Source: Magicicada septendecula (lineage: Eukaryota > Arthropoda > Insecta > Hemiptera > Cicadidae). Taken from it: a DNA stretch of 64,000 bases. A program made the position numbers and the translations under genes. Below, one piece after another: positions 60,657 to 64,000 of this stretch. The notes beneath the pieces are model-generated. The model worked only from the letters and a program-made list of their open reading frames with translations. It was not told the DNA's origin and did no database searches. Positions within the stretch are counted from its first letter, which is position 1; each line of letters starts with the position of its first letter. The stretch is from assembly GCA_034769895.1 (NCBI GenBank), contig CM068370.1, positions 49,485,454 through 49,549,453 of the forward strand, given 5' to 3'.

Positions 60657-61200
60657 ATCGTGATTTACCTGGTGTTTATAAATTAAACTGCTCAGGGTGT
60701 AACAAATTCTACATAGGTCAGACAGGCCGCAGCTTCAAACAAAGATGCATTGAACACATAAAACATACACTTCACTAGCGAATCCACCTTTGCAAACCAT
60801 CTCATGAGACAAATCAGTTAGCACACATCAGACAAATCAGAGGCTACACATGCACAAGCATTAACTCCAGCATGGAAATCCTACACGTACACACGAAAGG
60901 TCGAGAACTAGAAATATACAAACACACACAAAACGCATAGAAATAACATTCTAAACGAACAGACATAATTTAAATCACACATACTATTTGAACGTATTAC
61001 TCAACACACACAACAACAAAGATATTTCGAACGATGGTGCCGCCACCAGAACAGAGCGGACAGCGCTCCTAGCCTCTGATAAGGCTCGTAACGAGCACAA
61101 ACTAGTTCGGCAGTAAGGTTAACAATTTTCAAAAATCTGTCTAAAATAATTGTGTTCCGCGTCGGAATAACATATTATAGTTAAAAAAAGTTTAATAAAC
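60657..61200 (+). pseudogene. PLE 3' end: decayed GIY-YIG endonuclease and terminus
   Basis: DLPGVYKLNCSGCNKFYIGQ then TGRSFKQRCIEHIK at 60663-60765, then frameshifted remains of ILHVHTKGRELEIYKHTQ and a His/Thr-rich tail. Homologous to the 29-30-kb PLE but more diverged. It ends with a hammerhead-like motif (61072-61118), gttccgcgtcgg and tagttaaaaaaa, like the 30.2-kb copy. It starts just before GVYKLNC, the same place where the minus copy at 29.4 kb is cut. Confidence 0.8.
61072..61118 (+). ncRNA. Hammerhead-like motif, third copy
   Basis: CCTCTGATAAG, a perfect helix gctcg-taa-cgagc, CAAA, a short stem, then AGTAAGG. The core has two changes from CUGAUGA...GAAA (G to A at G8, and G to C at G12), so it is probably inactive. 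Helix II is covariant with the 30.1-kb copy: different bases, same pairing. Confidence 0.45.
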
Positions 61201-61950
61201 TCCGGTCGATTTACTTGAAGATTGTATTTTTAAAATATTCCTAATACAGGATGCAGTCCGTAGCTAGGACAGTTAGTAGGTCTGCGACTTTACGGCAAAG
61301 TGACAAGATTTTGTTTTCGAGTTTTCGCTACTAGGTAAATTACTTTCAAAAACTTTAGAGCTCTTATTTTGATTCTCCCACCACCTACCCCATCGGGCTT
61401 ATAAAACCTCATCTTCCACATTAACCGTTGTAATTCTCCTTTACATTAGGCAGAAGTTCTTGATTTTTAAAATTTGGACCCACAAAAGATCTCTAAACAA
61501 CATGTAGAACGAATGTAGAACGACTCAAAAAAATATGTTAACTTACTTGAAGACGGAACAAGTAAGTGGTTACTCGTTTAACAACGATGATGATGTGATG
61601 AGTTGAAATACGACTTTAAAGACCGCAGTAGAAAATATTGCCACACTCGCGTCACAGGAAACTTGTTTTGTAAAAGAAAACCTCTGATATTTGAAAGTAG
61701 CCTACTGTAGACGAATCTGTGACCTTACAAGATCCGAAAAGTGGAGATCGGTAAAAACGGAGTTTGGTTTAGATACAAAGGAAACGGTAAAGGAAAGGCT
61801 TCCTTATTAGTGTCTAAGCTGAAGAATGCCGAAAGAAGGGTGTCCCATGAATGTATAACCAAAAATAAGCAAACTATCCGACTCATCATGGATTAAAAAT
61901 CATTTTTACGACTTTCATGAACGTGCGAAATTAATGGAGGCCAGCAACCG
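61201..61950. other. No recognisable feature
   Basis: AT-rich spacer. Nothing supported. Confidence 0.45.
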
Positions 61951-62081
61951 GAGGAAAAAGAAAAAGAGGAAGAAGAAGATGGTAATGATGATTATGACGA
62001 TGACGATGATGATGATGGTTGTGGTGGTGGCGGTGGAGGAGGAGGAGGAAGAGGAGGAGGAGGAGGAGGAGGAGGAGGAGA
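61951..62081. repeat. Compound purine-rich microsatellite (AAG/GAT/GTG/GAG)n
   Basis: Runs of aag, then gat/gac, gtg, and finally (gag)n. Encodes Lys/Met/Val/Glu artefacts in a 72-codon frame. Confidence 0.9.
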
Positions 62082-62962
62082 GTAGAAAGATAGGCAGAAA
62101 TGGAAGCTCGAATGCGAGAAACTTCGTATATGCTCTATCTAATCGTATGTAAAGGCCCTAATATAAATGTAAAATGTGTGTTTAATGTAAATATAGGGAC
62201 TACATAAGATTAAATATGCATGAAACATGAGAACAGTTCTGATGACAAACTTACTTTTATCTAACTTTTGCTTACTGCAGGAAAGTTAGGCCAAAAAACC
62301 TAATGTTTTATGTAGTTTACATATTTGACAATTACATATTTGACAAAGTGTAGTGCCACCTTTGTATAGGTGTAGTGCCACCTACTCTATGCTGTACTGT
62401 ACTGTCACATAAAGCAACCTAATTACTCCGTCTTAATTGTTACAACTTATAGATAAACAAATGCTACTGTAAGCATGTGCTTTGTAAACACATTAACAGA
62501 ATTTTGTAAAAATAGTCTTGATTTACTAGGTTTCTGGGTTTATGTCTCTGTTTAGCAGCTCGAGTGTGTCTCGTACGTTCCAAAGTTAAACACATACACT
62601 TGTTGTTTCTTCACAGTGTTTACTTTTCGTTAGGAAGAAATTACTTTGCTTTGCAATGAGATGTTAAGTGGAAATAGTATTTAAAGTACAACAGAAAGCA
62701 CACGTCTCTAAGCAGGCGACGCTCAGTAGACAAGGCAGAGTATATAGCACTGGTGTTAAAGTTTTAAAGCAGATGTTGAGAATCGTCAGCTTGGAATGGG
62801 AAGTTTCACTGGCAGACATCTTTTATTTGTGACGTCTGTGAAAACTGAAGACATGTCGTCTTCACCCACGTAGAACGCGATTCTACCTATAAACATACTT
62901 AAATATAAAACTTAAAACTTAATGATAGTGCTCTCTTGAGTATATACCGTTGAAAAACTATA
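62082..62962. other. No recognisable feature
   Basis: Two short direct repeats: tttgacaattacata/tttgacaaag and gtagtgccacct (62352-62382). No gene recognised. Confidence 0.45.
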
Positions 62963-63218
62963 TTAACTAAATATAATTATTTCACTACGACTCGGAACAC
63001 AAAACGTTTTATGGGTAAAAACGTAAAAGGTTTACTTTATAGCCTGAACCGGTTTTCACTTTTAAAAAGCTTCTTCAGAGGCTTCTAAAGTTGCTTCAAC
63101 CTCTGAAGAAGCGTTTTAAAAATGAAAACCGGTTCAGGTTATAAGGTAAAACTTTTTCGTTTTTACCCATAAAAAGTTTTGTGTTCCGAGTCGTAGTGAA
63201 ATAATTATATTTAGTTAA
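62963..63218. repeat. PLE-derived palindrome (119-bp arms, 18-bp spacer)
   Basis: Arms 62963-63081 and 63100-63218 obey x + y = 126181 with no indels and some mismatches. Each arm is the untranslated PLE 3' end (aaccggtt, aaggtaaaactt, gttccgagtcgta) with a hammerhead-like core (CTGAAGA at 63103, GAAA at 63124; mirrored at 63035-63081). The 3' tail acggacacgtcatgaacaac..gaaatccaa continues to about 63253 and matches 28872-28900 reversed. Confidence 0.88.
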
Positions 63219-63253
63219 TTAACGGACACGTCATGAACAACGAAATCCAAAAA

Positions 63254-63895
63254 CTATATTACTCTAGTGCGATGAAAATCAGTTCAAACATTTAGCGGAA
63301 ACGCTAATCAGTAGCTTAGCGGAAACGGTTTAGCATTATTGTATATCATACTTGAAAGTTTAACATTTTTTATAAAATTCCTATATGTAAAAAGGTTCCG
63401 TGGATCGTGAACAGTAGAATCAATCATTAAACGGCAGAGAAATCGCGACTGCTGATTCGATTATTAACACGCTAATAAAAATAATTACAGTCGGATTATG
63501 TTAAGTCTCTTATGTCAGCTAGATATGCAGTAAACATTATAAACAACAGGCAATAAGAGGTCTAAGTTGAAAAATAAAAACAGAACAACACAGATTTTTA
63601 TAATTATTAAGCACTTACACTTACCCTAACACAGAAATCTGAATGTTGAAAACAATTAGTAGAACTGACTGACCTACACCAAACATATTTATAAAAAACG
63701 CAAGCAAAATACGCAGTTTTATATTAAACCGAGAAAGCACTAGACTTCTTTATTGGATGTTTATAGATGATAGTAAAACCGTTAATATGAATCACGACTC
63801 CTTGGAATTTTTTTATTACGCAATGCATGTTCGACGACTCATCAGTCAATTCTACCGTTGCTTTACTACGTACAGAAATAGCCACTGGTCAATAT
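63254..63895. other. No recognisable feature
   Basis: AT-rich spacer ending in ATAT, the left target site of the next LTR. Confidence 0.45.
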
Positions 63896-64000
63896 TGCTA
63901 CGACAGTTACGTAACGCTTTCGGAAAGGCGGCAGGTGCAGTTACGTAACTGTTCTAGAGCTGGTGCAGTGTCTCAGTAGCCACTCAAGGCCGTGCTTCAG
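63896..64000 (+). mobile_element. LTR 5' end, TGCTACGAC family, cut by window edge
   Basis: TGCTACGACAGTTACGTAACG after ATAT (63892-63895), then ggcaggtgcag and ctggtgcagtgtctc as in 14389 and 33931. Whether this is a solo LTR or the start of a full element lies outside the window. Confidence 0.82.

Noticed and set aside
61934..62152. Met/Val/Glu-rich ORF
   Set aside because: Compound trinucleotide microsatellite in frame; no conserved domain.

Overview
The window looks like non-coding, repeat-rich chromosomal DNA from a large invertebrate genome, most likely an insect. Clues are an LTR core promoter with a TATA box and an arthropod-type TCAGTT initiator, several Penelope-like element (PLE) fragments with GIY-YIG endonuclease domains, 3' ends of non-LTR retrotransposons with (GAT)n tails, hAT and other terminal-inverted-repeat elements, and very long GT/CA and GAGT microsatellites. 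A large-genome polyneopteran (cockroach-like) is my guess, not something the sequence proves. I found no convincing host protein-coding exon, tRNA or rRNA. Most long open frames are microsatellite, minisatellite or antisense artefacts.

Layout. 0.7-4.4 kb: a 3.5-kb T-rich LTR-like element (TG...CA, ATAT duplication) with a 60-bp minisatellite near its 3' end, abutting a truncated LTR. 4.9-10.9 kb: microsatellites, a dispersed repeat (copy 1; copy 2 inverted at 19.6-20.3 kb) and an 88-bp tandem array. 11-14.1 kb: four eroded non-LTR reverse transcriptase remnants. 14.4-17.4 kb: three solo LTRs. 17.9-18.5 kb: a TIR element. 19.0 kb: another non-LTR 3' end. 22-25.4 kb: a possible MITE, degenerate tandem repeats and a 253-bp GT run. 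26.4-30.2 kb: PLE termini, a 124-bp tandem array and a near-perfect 513-bp inverted duplication of a PLE 3' end. 30.35-31.16 kb: a hAT element with a perfect 8-bp target duplication. 33.9 kb: a solo LTR with a (TA)n at its TATA position.

37.2-51.1 kb is one 13.8-kb minisatellite of about 220 copies of a 62-bp unit with higher-order duplication. 51.5-52.6 kb holds a second PLE lineage. 55.3-59.2 kb holds a solo LTR and a second giant LTR-like element (3.3 kb) whose layout matches the first. 60.2-61.2 kb is a non-LTR 3' end joined directly to a PLE 3' end. 63.0-63.2 kb is a PLE-derived palindrome. The window ends inside another LTR.

The strongest signals are: (1) a set of TG...CA elements sharing TGTTACGAC-like termini and an ATAT/ATAC target, spanning 0.5-kb LTRs to 3.3-3.5-kb giants with internal minisatellites; (2) PLE 3' ends carrying hammerhead-like CUGAUGA...GAAA motifs, one overlapping the ORF stop codon, arranged as palindromes; (3) the higher-order 62-bp array. 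All functional statements are inferences from sequence patterns; no alignment or database search was possible.
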